Positions 10,149-19,778 are shown, numbered from the stretch's first letter. The stretch: 64,000 nucleotides of DNA from Herbaspirillum sp. RTI4 (GCF_034313965.1 NZ_JAVIWQ010000002.1:3410001-3474000), one strand, 5' to 3'. Made by a program: numbers and translations. The notes: generated from the sequence alone by a model not told the origin.

Positions 10149-11468
10149 ATGCAACGACGAGAATTCCTCCGCTACGCCGCACTGGCCAGTAGCGGCGCGC
10201 TAGTGGTACCGATTGGCTTATCCGGCTGCGCGGTAGTCGCGACCGATAAAAGCGCGGGTACCGCCTCCAGACCGCCTGCGCCGGTGGTCTACGACGGCCC
10301 CAGCAAACGGGCGCACGCCAACGGCAACGGCGCACCGCGTCTGGTGGTGGTTTTTCTGCGCGGCGCAGTCGATGGCTTGAACGTCGTCGTGCCGCACGCC
10401 GACCCGGAATATTACCGGGCGCGTCCCGGCATTGCCGTCGCTCGTCCCGGCGCAGCCAACGGGGCCATCGACCTGACCGGTTATTTCGGCTTGCATCCGG
10501 CGCTGCGCCCACTGCATCCCTATTGGGATAGCGGACAACTCGCTTTCGTCCACGCCTCCGGCTCGCCCGATAGTTCGCGTTCGCACTTCGAAGCGCAGGA
10601 TTTCATGGAAACCGGCACGCCAGGGCAACACAATACGCCGGACGGCTGGATGAATCGCCTGATGGGATTCTTGCCGCAGACAGAATCGCCGCTGCAAGCC
10701 TTGACGCTGGGCGAAACCACGCCGCGCATTCTGGTCGGCAAACAAGTCATCGCCAATATGCCCACCGGACGCGACGCCGGACGTCCGACCGCCATCGATC
10801 AGCCGCGGATCAGCGATAGTTTCAACAGCGCCTATGCCGCCAACGACAATCTGGGCAAAGCTTTTCGGGACGGTCTGGCAGCGCGCAAGAAAATGCTGTC
10901 GGAAATCAATGCCAACGACGAACAGAAAATGGCCAACAATGGCGCGCCTTTGCCGAACGGACTGGCGCTGGACACCGCTCGCCTGGGACGTCTGATGCGC
11001 AACGACCCGCGTATCCGCCTGAGTTTTCTGGCCGTCGGCGGTTGGGATACGCATGCCAATCAGGGCAGCGGTACGGGTCAGTTAGCCAATCGGCTGGCAC
11101 CTTTAGCCGACGGATTGGCCACGCTGGCGAAAGAGTTAGGCCCGGCGTTCAACGACACCGTCATCGTGGTGCTGTCCGAATTCGGCCGCACCTTTACCGA
11201 AAACGGCAACGGCGGCACCGATCACGGACATGGCAATGTGATGTGGCTATTGGGGGGAAATGTGCGGGGAAAGGCCGTCTACGGCCAATGGCCGGGGCTG
11301 AGCAAGGCAGCGCTCAACGAAGGCCGCGATCTCGCCATCACTACCGATTTCCGGTCGGTGCTGGCGTCGCTGGGAGAAAAACATATGCGCATACCCGATT
11401 CAGCGTTGCAGAAGATTTTTCCGCAATTTTCCGGGTATCGGGCGGCTTCGCACAATTATTTGCTGTAG
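10149..11468 (+). CDS. DUF1501 family Tat-exported protein
   Basis: 439 residues. The N-terminus MQRREFLRYAALASSG has the twin-arginine motif RREFLR followed by a hydrophobic stretch ending at LSGC, so it is Tat-exported and possibly lipid-anchored. The body has a sulfatase/alkaline-phosphatase-like layout: LVVVFLRGAVDGLNVVVPH at the first metal strand, FLAVGGWDTHANQ and TVIVVLSEFGRTFTENGNGG near the C-terminus with DHGHGN. It forms an operon with the DUF1800 gene. Substrate unknown. Confidence 0.85.
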   Translation: MQRREFLRYAALASSGALVVPIGLSGCAVVATDKSAGTASRPPAPVVYDGPSKRAHANGNGAPRLVVVFLRGAVDGLNVVVPHADPEYYRARPGIAVARPGAANGAIDLTGYFGLHPALRPLHPYWDSGQLAFVHASGSPDSSRSHFEAQDFMETGTPGQHNTPDGWMNRLMGFLPQTESPLQALTLGETTPRILVGKQVIANMPTGRDAGRPTAIDQPRISDSFNSAYAANDNLGKAFRDGLAARKKMLSEINANDEQKMANNGAPLPNGLALDTARLGRLMRNDPRIRLSFLAVGGWDTHANQGSGTGQLANRLAPLADGLATLAKELGPAFNDTVIVVLSEFGRTFTENGNGGTDHGHGNVMWLLGGNVRGKAVYGQWPGLSKAALNEGRDLAITTDFRSVLASLGEKHMRIPDSALQKIFPQFSGYRAASHNYLL

Positions 11469-11539
11469 CTGAACTGCGCCGGGGTAACAGCGGAAAAAAC
11501 CGCCGGGGAAGCCTCAGCGCAAAGAAAAGCTTTAGTTAA

Positions 11540-11591
11540 CCCTTCAGTCTGCCCCTCAGTTACCTTCAATTACCACCTTCAATTACTTTCA
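11540..11591. repeat. 13-bp tandem repeat at the iscX stop codon
   Basis: On the plus strand ACCTTCAATTACC and ACCTTCAATTACT occur in tandem (11562-11587), flanked by looser copies TTCAGTC and CTCAGTTAC. The array begins at the iscX TGA and extends into the 120-bp gap to the DUF1501 gene. It repeats TGA/TAA-like triplets downstream of the real stop. Confidence 0.65.
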
Positions 11592-11783
11592 GTCAGCCTC
11601 TTCTATCCACGCCGCCTGAATCGCTTCCAGCACTTTTTCGCCGGCGCGATTGGCGTCGTCGTCAAAGCCATCAAGTTCCATGACCCAGCGGTGCAGGTCG
11701 GTGAAACGAACCGTCTTCGGATCGATCTCGGGAAACTTGTCGTTCAACTCTTCCGCAATCGTTTGAATATCAACCCATTTCAT
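11589..11783 (-). CDS. iscX: Fe-S assembly protein IscX
   Basis: 64 residues, the typical IscX (YfhJ) size, starting MKWVDIQTIAEELNDKFP and containing the conserved acidic DPKTVRFTDLHRWV and FDDD motifs that bind IscS and iron. It acts as an adaptor that tunes cysteine desulfurase activity. It is the last gene of the isc operon, nine bases after fdx. Its stop codon sits inside a short tandem repeat. Confidence 0.95.
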   Translation of the reverse strand: MKWVDIQTIAEELNDKFPEIDPKTVRFTDLHRWVMELDGFDDDANRAGEKVLEAIQAAWIEEAD

Positions 11784-11792
11784 AGGAATACC

Positions 11793-12131
11793 TCAATGAT
11801 TTTCGCTGACTTGGTTGATGGTGTATTTCGGAATTTCAATCACCAGATCGGTGTCGCCCAGCATGACCTGACACGACAGACGTGAATTGGCTTCCAGGCC
11901 CCAGGCCATGTCGAGCAAATCTTCTTCCTTGTCGGTCGGCTCATTGAGCGCCTCAAAGCCTTCGCGAACGACCACATGGCAGGTAGTGCAGGCGCAGGAT
12001 TTTTCACAAGCGTGTTCGATATCAACATCGCTGTTAAGCATGGCGTCGCACAGCGAGGTACCGGCCGGGGCGTCGATGACGGCGCCGCCGGGGCATAAAG
12101 TAGGGTGTGGCAGGATAACGATCTGTGGCAC
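11793..12131 (-). CDS. fdx: ISC [2Fe-2S] ferredoxin
   Basis: 112 residues. The adrenodoxin-type ligand pattern is present: HACEKSCACTTCHVVV (C-x5-C-x2-C, with one extra Cys) and the fourth ligand in SRLSCQVML. The first residues MPQIVILPHPTLCPGG are typical of IscFdx. It gives electrons for cluster assembly on IscU. It lies between hscA (21 bp upstream) and iscX. Confidence 0.96.
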   Translation of the reverse strand: MPQIVILPHPTLCPGGAVIDAPAGTSLCDAMLNSDVDIEHACEKSCACTTCHVVVREGFEALNEPTDKEEDLLDMAWGLEANSRLSCQVMLGDTDLVIEIPKYTINQVSENH

Positions 12132-12152
12132 GGGGTTTACCTCAATAATGAA

Positions 12153-14015
12153 TTACAACTCGCTCAGTTTTTTTCCGGTCAGCGCGGCATGCACGCTGCG
12201 GTCCATGCGCTTGGCCGCGAAATCTTCGGTGCCATGCGCAAGGGCATCAATCGCCGCTTTGATCGCCAGATGGTCGCTGCCTTTGGCGCTCTCCGCCGTC
12301 AGCGCAATCAGTGTGGCAATGGTGGCCGCTTCGCCCTCCGACAGCAAGGCGCGGTCGGCATTCAGGGCGGCTTGCGTCGCTTCCACGATGCGTTCGGCTT
12401 CGACTTGTTCTTCGCGCAATTTGCGCTGCTGCATATCGGTATCGGCCGACTGGTAAGCCTCTTGCAGCATGCGGGCGATCTGATCGTCCTCCAGCCCATA
12501 AGAGGGCTTGACGGTGATGGCGGCTTCGACACCCGATTTCATTTCACGCGCCGCGACCGACAGCAAGCCATCGGCATCCACCTGATACGTCACGCGAATA
12601 CGCGCTGCACCGGCGGCCATAGGCGGGATGCCGCGCAGCTCGAAGCGCGCCAGTGAACGGCAATCGCTGACCAGTTCGCGTTCGCCCTGCACCACATGCA
12701 CCGCCAATGCGGTCTGTCCATCTTTGAAAGTGGTGAATTCCTGCGCACGCGCGCAAGGAATAGTCGAATTGCGGGGAATGACTTTTTCCGCCAGTCCACC
12801 CATGGTTTCGATGCCGAGCGACAGCGGGATCACATCCAGCAGCAGCCAGTCGTCGCCATTGGCGCGGTTGCCGGCCAGCAGATTGGCCTGAATCGCCGCG
12901 CCAAGAGCGACGACTTTGTCGGGATCGATATTGGCCAGCGGTACGGTCTGGAAAAAATCGCCGACGGCCTTGCGCACTTGCGGCATGCGCGTAGCACCAC
13001 CGACCAGCACCACGCCGTCGATATCTTCGATATTCAATCCGGCATCGCGTAGAGCCTTGCGGGTCGGCGTGATGGTTTTGACGACCAGATGCTGCGTCAG
13101 CGCGACGAATTCCTCGGTACTCAGCAGCAGATGGACTTCTTCACCGGAATTGAGTACGGCGTCGATACGGGTTTCGGTATGCGTCGAAAGCAATTCTTTG
13201 GCTTCGCGTGCCTTGACCATCAGAATGCGCGTGTCTTCATGCGACAGTGGTGCCAGTTGCGCTTCTGCGCCTATCCAGCAAAACAGGCGGTGGTCGAAAT
13301 CGTCGCCGCCCAGCGCGGCATCGCCGCCGGTGGCCAGGACTTCAAACACGCCCTTGGTCAGCTTCAGGATGGAGACATCGAAGGTGCCGCCGCCCAGATC
13401 GTAGACGGCGAAGATGCCTTCCGAGCCATTGTCGAGGCCGTAGGCAATCGCCGCGGCAGTCGGTTCGTTGAGCAGGCGCAGCACGTTCAGTCCGGCCAAT
13501 TGCGCCGCATCTTTGGTGGCCTGACGTTGGGCATCGTCGAAATAAGCCGGTACGGTAATAACGGCACCGACTAAATCATCGCCCAGCGCGTCTTCCGCCA
13601 TCTGCCGCAGAGTAGCCAGAATCTGGGCCGAGACTTCGACCGGGCTTTTTACACCCGCAACGGTTTTGATTTGCACCATGCCCGGCGCATCCTGAAAATC
13701 GTAGGGCAGATTTTCTGCATGGGCGATGTCTTTCAGACCCCGACCCATGAAGCGCTTGACCGACACCACGGTATTTTTAGGATCGGTCGTTTGCGCTGCC
13801 TGTGCCTTATAGCCGATATGCGCGTTGCCATCCGGCAGATAGCGCACGATAGATGGCAGCAGGCTGCGCCCTTGCTCGTCGCTCAGTATTTCGGGGACGC
13901 TGTTACGCACCGTGGCGACCAGCGAGTTGGTGGTGCCGAGATCGATCCCCACCGCCAGCCGATGCTGATGCGGTGCGGTGGACATGCCGGGTTCGGAGAT
14001 TTGAAGTAGCGCCAT
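12153..14015 (-). CDS. hscA: Hsp70-type Fe-S chaperone HscA
   Basis: 620 residues, as usual for HscA. The nucleotide-binding domain shows [47 protein letters not shown] and [11 protein letters not shown]. The substrate-binding domain starts at [13 protein letters not shown]. It recognises the LPPVK loop of IscU and, with HscB, helps release the finished cluster. It follows hscB after a 13-bp repeat array instead of being tightly coupled. Confidence 0.97.
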   Translation of the reverse strand: MALLQISEPGMSTAPHQHRLAVGIDLGTTNSLVATVRNSVPEILSDEQGRSLLPSIVRYLPDGNAHIGYKAQAAQTTDPKNTVVSVKRFMGRGLKDIAHAENLPYDFQDAPGMVQIKTVAGVKSPVEVSAQILATLRQMAEDALGDDLVGAVITVPAYFDDAQRQATKDAAQLAGLNVLRLLNEPTAAAIAYGLDNGSEGIFAVYDLGGGTFDVSILKLTKGVFEVLATGGDAALGGDDFDHRLFCWIGAEAQLAPLSHEDTRILMVKAREAKELLSTHTETRIDAVLNSGEEVHLLLSTEEFVALTQHLVVKTITPTRKALRDAGLNIEDIDGVVLVGGATRMPQVRKAVGDFFQTVPLANIDPDKVVALGAAIQANLLAGNRANGDDWLLLDVIPLSLGIETMGGLAEKVIPRNSTIPCARAQEFTTFKDGQTALAVHVVQGERELVSDCRSLARFELRGIPPMAAGAARIRVTYQVDADGLLSVAAREMKSGVEAAITVKPSYGLEDDQIARMLQEAYQSADTDMQQRKLREEQVEAERIVEATQAALNADRALLSEGEAATIATLIALTAESAKGSDHLAIKAAIDALAHGTEDFAAKRMDRSVHAALTGKKLSEL

Positions 14016-14041
14016 AATTAATTAAGGTCGTGCATTTGATT

Positions 14042-14119
14042 GTTACGTTTTATTGCGGCGTTGTATTGCGGCGTTTTATTGCGGCGTTGTATTGCTGCGC
14101 TGTATTGCTGCATTTTATT
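14042..14119. repeat. Six 13-bp tandem repeats between hscB and hscA
   Basis: Six consecutive copies with consensus GCGGCGTTGTATT (plus strand), starting at 14042, 14055, 14068, 14081, 14094 and 14107. The last copy contains the hscB stop codon (TTA at 14115-14117), and the array ends 26 bp before the hscA start. The array accounts for most of the spacing between two co-transcribed genes. Confidence 0.9.
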
Positions 14120-14630
14120 GCTCCAGCAAAGCAAAGGCGTCACCGATTTCCTCGGCGAATTTCTCAAGGAACATCAATTGCCTGACCTGCGTTGCGGCGG
14201 CAGCGTAGTCGTCCTTGTCGAGCAAGTTAGCGATGCTGGCGATCTGCGCCTTGAGCGCACTGCGTAGCGCTGCATCCAGACCATCGAGTGCGCTGCTGTC
14301 GCGGCTGTGTTTGACGTCATCGAGCTCTTCGCGCCATTCCATTTGCTGCATCAGAAAACCCGGGGCCATGGCGGTATTGGTTTCAGTTTGCAGATCAATG
14401 CCATGCAATTCGCACATATAGCGGGCGCGCTTGAGCGGGCTTTTTAGTGTGCGATAGGCTTCGTTGGCACGCGTGGCCCATTGCATCGCAACGCGTTTTT
14501 CGGCGTCGCCGGCATGCGCAAATTTATCGGGATGCACCTGGCTCTGGACTTCGTGGTACGCCTTGTCGAGTGCCGCGCCGTCCATCTCGAAGCGCGCCGG
14601 CAAATGGAATAAGTCGAAGTGATTTTGCAT
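14115..14630 (-). CDS. hscB: J-protein co-chaperone HscB
   Basis: 171 residues. The N-terminal J domain reads FDLFHLPARFEMDGAALD, then the invariant HPD in VHPDKFAHAGD, then ATRANEAYRTLKSPLKRARY. The C-terminal three-helix domain binds IscU. It stimulates HscA ATPase activity and delivers IscU. Its stop codon lies within the 13-bp tandem array at 14042-14119. Confidence 0.96.
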   Translation of the reverse strand: MQNHFDLFHLPARFEMDGAALDKAYHEVQSQVHPDKFAHAGDAEKRVAMQWATRANEAYRTLKSPLKRARYMCELHGIDLQTETNTAMAPGFLMQQMEWREELDDVKHSRDSSALDGLDAALRSALKAQIASIANLLDKDDYAAAATQVRQLMFLEKFAEEIGDAFALLEQ

Positions 14631-14773
14631 GGCTAGAAAAAAAATAGCCGTTTCTTACCGCAAACGGCTTGATGCAAACAGGGTGGGGATATCCGGGAGT
14701 ACTCCCCGGAATCGGGCAGCATCAACAAGGGCATGCAGACGCCGAATTCGGATGCGAGAGTCAGATACGAAAG

Positions 14774-15097
14774 TCAGATACGGAAACTTTCGCCACAGCC
14801 GCATTCATCTTTGACATTGGGATTCTGAAACTTGAATCCTTCGTTCAGTCCTTCGCGGGCGAAATCGAGTTCAGTACCATCGATATATGGCAAGCTCTTT
14901 GGATCGACGAAAACCCGCACGCCGTGGGATTCAAACATCGCATCCTCGGCTGCGACTTCATCGACGTATTCCAGCTTGTACGCCAACCCGGAACAGCCCG
15001 TGGTGCGCACGCCCAGACGCAAGCCGAGACCTTTGCCGCGCCGTTCCATGTAGCGGCTGATGTGCTTGGCCGCTTTTTCAGTCAATGTAATGGTCAT
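14774..15097 (-). CDS. iscA: A-type Fe-S carrier IscA
   Basis: 107 residues from [18 protein letters not shown] eight bases upstream fixes this start although the frame is open 30 codons further. The three conserved cysteines are in TTGCSGLAY and DECGCGESF. It binds iron or a cluster and passes it to client proteins. It sits between iscU and hscB in the standard isc order. Confidence 0.96.
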   Translation of the reverse strand: MTITLTEKAAKHISRYMERRGKGLGLRLGVRTTGCSGLAYKLEYVDEVAAEDAMFESHGVRVFVDPKSLPYIDGTELDFAREGLNEGFKFQNPNVKDECGCGESFRI

Positions 15098-15207
15098 GTT
15101 GCCCGCCTTCTCTATTCCGTTCCAATTACGTTGCAAACCCGTTCCAAACCCTACCTTGCCGCGTCTGAACGGGGCAAGGCATTGCAACTTACTGCGCAGC
15201 GACTTGC

Positions 15208-15612
15208 TTAGGCAGCCGCTACTTCAACTACGGCAGCGTGCTTGGTTTTGTAATCCAGCACAGCGGCCTTGATCGCATCTTCTGCCAGGATAGAGCAGTG
15301 GATTTTGACCGGTGGCAGCGCCAGTTCTTCAGCGATATGCGTGTTTTTAATCAGCAATGCCTGATCAAGTGTCTTGCCCTTGACCCATTCGGTGACCAAG
15401 GATGAGGAGGCAATAGCCGATCCGCAACCGTAGGTTTTGAATTTGGCATCCTGAATCACGCCGTCCGCGCCGACCTTGATTTGCAGCTTCATCACGTCGC
15501 CGCAAGCTGGCGCGCCGACCATGCCGGTGCCGATGGTGTCGTCGCCTTTTTCAAAGGCGCCGACGTTACGTGGGTTTTCGTAGTGATCAAGAACTTCTTT
15601 TGAATAAGCCAT
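15208..15612 (-). CDS. iscU: Fe-S scaffold IscU
   Basis: 134 residues from [26 protein letters not shown] before the ATG fixes the start. The ligands are visible in [21 protein letters not shown] and [11 protein letters not shown], with the HscA-binding LPPVK immediately before the last. It builds clusters with sulfur from IscS. It ends in an alanine-rich VVEVAAA tail. Confidence 0.97.
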   Translation of the reverse strand: MAYSKEVLDHYENPRNVGAFEKGDDTIGTGMVGAPACGDVMKLQIKVGADGVIQDAKFKTYGCGSAIASSSLVTEWVKGKTLDQALLIKNTHIAEELALPPVKIHCSILAEDAIKAAVLDYKTKHAAVVEVAAA

Positions 15613-15681
15613 GGTGATACTCCTTCTAAGATGATTACCTGCCGCACACAAGCAGCTGCGCGGCACAGGACATGCGCGTGG

Positions 15682-16935
15682 TCAGTGGGCCGCCCACTGG
15701 ATGGTGCTGATGTCGATGCCTTCCTTGTACATATCCCACAGCGGGGACAATTCACGCAGTTTGGCGACTTTGGTTTTGATCAGATCGATGGTGAAATCGA
15801 TGTCTTCCTCTGTCGTGAAGCGGCCGATCGTGAAACGGATGGAGCTGTGCGCCAGTTCGTCGCTGCGACCCAGTGCGCGCAAAACATACGACGGTTCCAG
15901 GCTGGCTGAGGTGCAGGCCGAGCCGGACGATACGGCAATATCCTTGATCGCCATGATCAGCGATTCGCCTTCGACGTAATTGAAGCTCACGTTCAGGTTG
16001 TGCGGCACACGGTGTTCCATGTCGCCGTTGATGTAGGTTTCTTCGACTTCCTGCAAGCCCTTGGCGAGACGGTCGCGCATGGCACGCACATGCGCCAGTT
16101 CGGATTCCATTTCGACGCCAGCCAGACGGAATGCTTCGCCCATGCCGACGATCTGATGCGGTGCCAGAGTACCGGAACGCAGGCCGCGTTCATGTCCGCC
16201 ACCGTGGATTTGCGCTTCGATGCGCACACGCGGTTTGCGACGAACGTACAGCGCGCCGATGCCTTTAGGGCCATAAGTTTTGTGCGCCGAAAAACTCATC
16301 AGGTCGACTTTCCAGTTTTCCAGATCGATCTTGACCTTGCCGGTGGCTTGCGCGGCGTCGCTATGAAAAATGATGCCTTTGGCGCGGCACAGTTCGCCGA
16401 TTTCCTTAATCGGCTGGATCACGCCGATTTCATTGTTGACGACCATGACCGAGATCAGGATGGTGTCGGGACGAATCGCGGCAGCGATCTGCTCTATCGT
16501 CACCAGACCGTTGTCTTGTGGTTGCAGATAAGTCGCTTCGAAGCCTTGACGTTCCAGTTCGCGCACAGTGTCCAGCACGGCTTTATGCTCGGTCTTGACA
16601 GTGATGATGTGCTTGCCTTTGGACTGGTAAAAATGGGCTGCGCCCTTGATCGCCAGGTTGTTGCTTTCGGTCGCGCCGGAAGTCCAGATAATCTCGCGGG
16701 AATCGGCATTGACCAGCTTGGCCACTTCTTCGCGTGCTTCTTCTACCGCTTTTTCCGCCGTCCAGCCATACATATGGCTGCGCGAAGCGGGATTGCCGAA
16801 CTGTTCGCGCAGGAACGGAATCATCAAGTCGGCCACGCGCGGATCCACCGGCGTCGTCGCCGAGTAATCCATATAGATAGGAAAATGCGGCGCCTTTAAT
16901 GTATCCATCAGGCTTTTTTCGAGAGGTGCATTCAT
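15682..16935 (-). CDS. iscS: Cysteine desulfurase IscS
   Basis: 417 residues from [21 protein letters not shown] eight bases upstream fixes this ATG. The protein has a roughly 12-residue N-terminal extension over E. coli IscS before [16 protein letters not shown]. The PLP lysine is in [12 protein letters not shown] and the catalytic Cys loop is [15 protein letters not shown]. It removes sulfur from cysteine for Fe-S clusters and tRNA thiolation. Confidence 0.97.
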   Translation of the reverse strand: MNAPLEKSLMDTLKAPHFPIYMDYSATTPVDPRVADLMIPFLREQFGNPASRSHMYGWTAEKAVEEAREEVAKLVNADSREIIWTSGATESNNLAIKGAAHFYQSKGKHIITVKTEHKAVLDTVRELERQGFEATYLQPQDNGLVTIEQIAAAIRPDTILISVMVVNNEIGVIQPIKEIGELCRAKGIIFHSDAAQATGKVKIDLENWKVDLMSFSAHKTYGPKGIGALYVRRKPRVRIEAQIHGGGHERGLRSGTLAPHQIVGMGEAFRLAGVEMESELAHVRAMRDRLAKGLQEVEETYINGDMEHRVPHNLNVSFNYVEGESLIMAIKDIAVSSGSACTSASLEPSYVLRALGRSDELAHSSIRFTIGRFTTEEDIDFTIDLIKTKVAKLRELSPLWDMYKEGIDISTIQWAAH

Positions 16936-16948
16936 GTTTAAAACTCCT

Positions 16949-17434
16949 TCAGAGCGCCACGAATGTCGTACTGCGGTGCATGACGACCACATTCGGGCTT
17001 GTTTCAGTTTGCTTCTGCTGCCGATCGACCAAATCTTTCAGCGAGACAGAATCCAGATATTCAACCATTTTTTCATTCAGCGTTGACCACAACTCATGGG
17101 TCATACAGCGGCCGGCGCCAGCGGGATGGTCCGCACCGTGGCAATTTTCCTTGCCGCCACATTGCGTGGCGTCCAGCGGTTCATCGACTGCGATGATGAT
17201 ATCCGCCACAGTGACGTCTTCCGCACGCCGCGCCAGGTTGTAACCACCACCCGGGCCGCGTACTGACTCCACAATTTCATGCCGGCGCAACTTGCCGAAC
17301 AACTGTTCCAGATAAGACAGCGAAATCTCCTGGCGTTCGCTGATGGCAGAAAGCGTGACCGGGCCTTTGCCCTGGCGCAGCGCCAGATCAATCATTGCAG
17401 TGACTGCAAAACGGCCTTTAGTGGTCAGACGCAT
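16949..17434 (-). CDS. iscR: Fe-S sensing regulator IscR (Rrf2 family)
   Basis: 161 residues from [19 protein letters not shown], with a winged helix ([19 protein letters not shown]) and a cluster-binding loop [19 protein letters not shown]. The spacing is C-x5-C-x11-C, where E. coli has C-x5-C-x5-C, so the loop is six residues longer. It represses the isc operon when it carries [2Fe-2S]. It is the first gene of the operon, and a type-1 IscR box overlaps its promoter. Confidence 0.96.
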   Translation of the reverse strand: MRLTTKGRFAVTAMIDLALRQGKGPVTLSAISERQEISLSYLEQLFGKLRRHEIVESVRGPGGGYNLARRAEDVTVADIIIAVDEPLDATQCGGKENCHGADHPAGAGRCMTHELWSTLNEKMVEYLDSVSLKDLVDRQQKQTETSPNVVVMHRSTTFVAL

Positions 17435-17491
17435 GTACTTAACTCCAGACAAAATTATTTCGAAAACCTGATTTATCGAATTCTTTTGAGA

Positions 17492-17520
17492 AGTATAACA
17501 AACTTGAGTAATTCCGTCAG
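17492..17520 (-). promoter_or_regulatory. Promoter of the isc operon
   Basis: Minus strand: -35 CTGACG (17515-17520), 17-bp spacer, -10 TATACT (17492-17497), about 60 bp before the iscR ATG. The -35 lies inside the IscR box. Confidence 0.75.
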
Positions 17521-17524
17521 GTAC
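17500..17524 (-). promoter_or_regulatory. Type-1 IscR operator
   Basis: A 25-bp site on the minus strand starting GTACCTGACGG and ending ACTCAAGTTT. Set against the E. coli type-1 IscR consensus (left arm ATASYYGAC, right arm AGTCRRSTAT) I count 21 of 25 matching positions. Overlap with the -35 fits repression by holo-IscR. Confidence 0.75.
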
Positions 17525-17669
17525 TCCCCTTTTTCGGGAACTGCCGGGAAAAAGGGGCGATCAGGCAGCGCAAAATAGGACAATCCGCCCCGAACAACAC
17601 TGCAATTAATACTTGCGTAAATACGTTTTATTGATTTATATTATTTATACAATTTAAAAAGGATATTTC

Positions 17670-18257
17670 ATGACCACTCAAAAACCAACAAATGTTGCTG
17701 CAGCAGCACCAGTGCCGACAGCAGCACCGGTGGCCATCAAACCGGCCGCACCAGCACGCGCACCACGCGTAGTGAAAACTGCCAGCGTCGCCAAGGCACC
17801 CGCCAAGCCGGCAGCCGCCGCAGCCAAAGTCAAAGCTGCGCCACTCAAAAAAGTCACGGTTGCGCCTAAAGTAAAGACTGAAATCAAGCCTGTCGCCAAG
17901 CCAGAAAAAAATCTGCCTAAGCCAGCGCCAAAAGCAAAACCAGTCAAAGCTGCTGCGGCGGTTAAGCCGGTTAGTCCTGTCAAAGCGGCAAAGCCTGCAA
18001 AAGCAGCCAAGCCAGTTGCTGTAGCGGAAGTCAAGATCAAGAAAATCAAGCAAATCCGTGACAGTTTCACCATGCCTGAATCGGAATATGCAGTCATTGC
18101 CGACGTCAAGCGCGTTTCTCTTAAAGCCGGCTTTGAAATCAAGAAAAGCGATTTGTTACGTATCGGCATCCAGCTGATCAAGGGCCTGGACGTTGCGAAA
18201 TTAAAAGAACTGCATGGCAAGTTGCTGCCGTTGAAAGCAGGCCGTCCTAAAAAATAA
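17670..18257 (+). CDS. Lys/Ala/Pro-rich histone-like protein
   Basis: 195 residues. Residues 1-125 are low complexity, dominated by Ala, Lys, Pro and Val (repeats such as AAKPAKAAKP), like histone H1 tails or AlgP-type proteins. The C-terminal 65 residues form an ordered basic domain (IRDSFTMPESEYAVIADVKR, then LLRIGIQLIKGLD) ending GRPKK, an AT-hook-like tail. It probably binds DNA or RNA. AAAAGGA precedes the ATG and a strong terminator follows, so it is monocistronic. No specific role is assigned. Confidence 0.75.
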   Translation: MTTQKPTNVAAAAPVPTAAPVAIKPAAPARAPRVVKTASVAKAPAKPAAAAAKVKAAPLKKVTVAPKVKTEIKPVAKPEKNLPKPAPKAKPVKAAAAVKPVSPVKAAKPAKAAKPVAVAEVKIKKIKQIRDSFTMPESEYAVIADVKRVSLKAGFEIKKSDLLRIGIQLIKGLDVAKLKELHGKLLPLKAGRPKK

Positions 18258-18290
18258 ATATGACGCGCAGTTGTCACGCGCAGTGATGCA

Positions 18291-18331
18291 AAAACGCCGG
18301 TCCGATTATTTTATCGGCCGGCGTTTTTTAT
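18291..18331 (+). terminator. Rho-independent terminator of histone-like gene
   Basis: AAAACGCCGG and CCGGCGTTTT pair around an inner CCGAT/ATCGG stem and end in a T-run, 34 bp after the stop codon. Confidence 0.9.
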
Positions 18332-18432
18332 TGGGAACTGCTTATTTTGAACACAGATCGTCTTGCACAATTTTGCTAACAGCGTTGCGCTAGCAATTTG
18401 CAGTGCAATGCGGCGCGGAGGAAAAACACGTC

Positions 18433-18564
18433 CTAGCGGCCATAGTAATCGTAACCGCCAGAACCCCTGCGATGGTGCGAATATTCGCCCGGCACAATAA
18501 TGCAGGCCGATAGCATGCTACAGGCAACGACGGCAAGCAGCAGCAGTTTAATCAGCTTTTTCAT
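18433..18564 (-). CDS. Small lipoprotein (43 residues)
   Basis: A 43-codon frame reading MKKLIKLLLLAVVACSMLSA followed by CIIVPGEYSHHRR and a Gly/Tyr-rich end GGYDYYGR. The basic start, hydrophobic core and lipobox LSAC predict a lipidated peptide of about 23 mature residues. GGGAA lies about 10 bases before the ATG. Such tiny lipoproteins are common next to the terminators of proteobacterial genes and easily missed. Function unknown. Confidence 0.65.
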   Translation of the reverse strand: MKKLIKLLLLAVVACSMLSACIIVPGEYSHHRRGSGGYDYYGR

Positions 18565-18704
18565 GGCATTTCCCGAAAGGAATAAAAGCTCAGTTTGCCT
18601 GCAATACCAACAGCGCAGTGATGCTGCAATGTTTCATTTGTAATCAAAACTGTTTGACTACCCTGATGCGCCAGTTCAGTCCTGTAGGGTCAGTATCCGA
18701 TTTT

Positions 18705-19649
18705 TTATTCGGCCTCCGCCACAAGCCGTCGATAGATCAAAGTTGCTGCGGCAAGATCCTCAAGAGCCGTACCCACCGCTTTGAAGATCGTTCGTTGCTC
18801 ATCACTTTCACGCACTCGACACTGGCCCCGGCACAAGGCTTCCAGCGTCCCTGCCACATCGCTGGCATTGAATGCACCGGACTTAAATGCATTGAGCAAA
18901 TCACCCGATTTGCCGACCGCCTCCATCGTGTCTATCCATAAAGAAGCGCCGGTGAAGCAGGCCGGTTCGGCCTCCGTCATCTGCGGTGTGAAGCTGCCGA
19001 TCAGGTCGAGATGACTTCCGGGAGAAAGCCATGAGGCCTGCACGAAGGGTTCCTCGGCCAAGGTCGCGCAACTGACAATGTCTGCGCTGCGCACCGCAGA
19101 GGCCAGATCATCAACTACCTTTGCCTGAAAGCCTTGATCGAGTAATGTGCGCACGCAGCGCTGCGCGGCTTCGGGATTAATATCCCAGATATCGACCTGT
19201 CTGATTTCCCGCACTGCCGCCATGGCAGGGGCAATCAGACTACCAACGCGACCCGCCCCGGCAATCAGAAGACGGGAGGCATCTTTTCTCGCGAGAAAGG
19301 AAGCGCCGAGTGCTGCGGCAGCAGCAGTCCGACGCGAGGTAATCTCATCCCCATCCAGAATCGCCAGCGGCTCGCCAGTGCGAGCGCTATACAGCACGTA
19401 AGTCGAATGCAGTCCGGGCAGTCCTTCATTACGATTAGCCGGAAAAATATTGACGATCTTGACACCGTAGAACCCTTCGTCAGTCCATGCAGGCATCAGC
19501 AGCGAAGTTCCCACCCCGCCGGCCACTTCAATATGGTGGGTATGCCGCAAGGGAACATGCGCGCCAGTAATAAAGGCCTCGCGCAGCCCGGGCACCAGAA
19601 GATTAAAAGGCAAAAGTTCTTTGATGCGCAAACTCTCAGGCTGGAACAT
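18705..19649 (-). CDS. Ornithine cyclodeaminase / mu-crystallin family protein
   Basis: 314 residues. The Rossmann motif is LLIAGAGRVGSLIAP near residue 130. Family features are YGVKIVNIFPANRNEGLPG, LDGDEITSRRTAAAAALGA and ADIVSCAT, with DLIGSFTPQMTEAE near the C-terminal third. Members are ornithine cyclodeaminases, delta1-pyrroline-2-carboxylate or ketimine reductases, and alanine dehydrogenases; the sequence alone does not say which. It appears monocistronic, with no amino-acid catabolic neighbour. Confidence 0.82.
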   Translation of the reverse strand: MFQPESLRIKELLPFNLLVPGLREAFITGAHVPLRHTHHIEVAGGVGTSLLMPAWTDEGFYGVKIVNIFPANRNEGLPGLHSTYVLYSARTGEPLAILDGDEITSRRTAAAAALGASFLARKDASRLLIAGAGRVGSLIAPAMAAVREIRQVDIWDINPEAAQRCVRTLLDQGFQAKVVDDLASAVRSADIVSCATLAEEPFVQASWLSPGSHLDLIGSFTPQMTEAEPACFTGASLWIDTMEAVGKSGDLLNAFKSGAFNASDVAGTLEALCRGQCRVRESDEQRTIFKAVGTALEDLAAATLIYRRLVAEAE

Positions 19650-19778
19650 GACGAATACTCCTGGTCAATGCGTAGTGAAAAATGCACGAAGCTGTACGTT
19701 CGCGGCGAGAATTTTTACTATGTCGATGAATGGAACAGCACACACGAACTACATCTTGAAACTTCGTCGATCCGCACC

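Noticed and set aside
16000..16899. A 299-codon plus-strand frame opposite iscS
   Set aside because: Antisense to iscS; His/Phe/Asp-rich translation typical of the reverse of a GC-biased gene.
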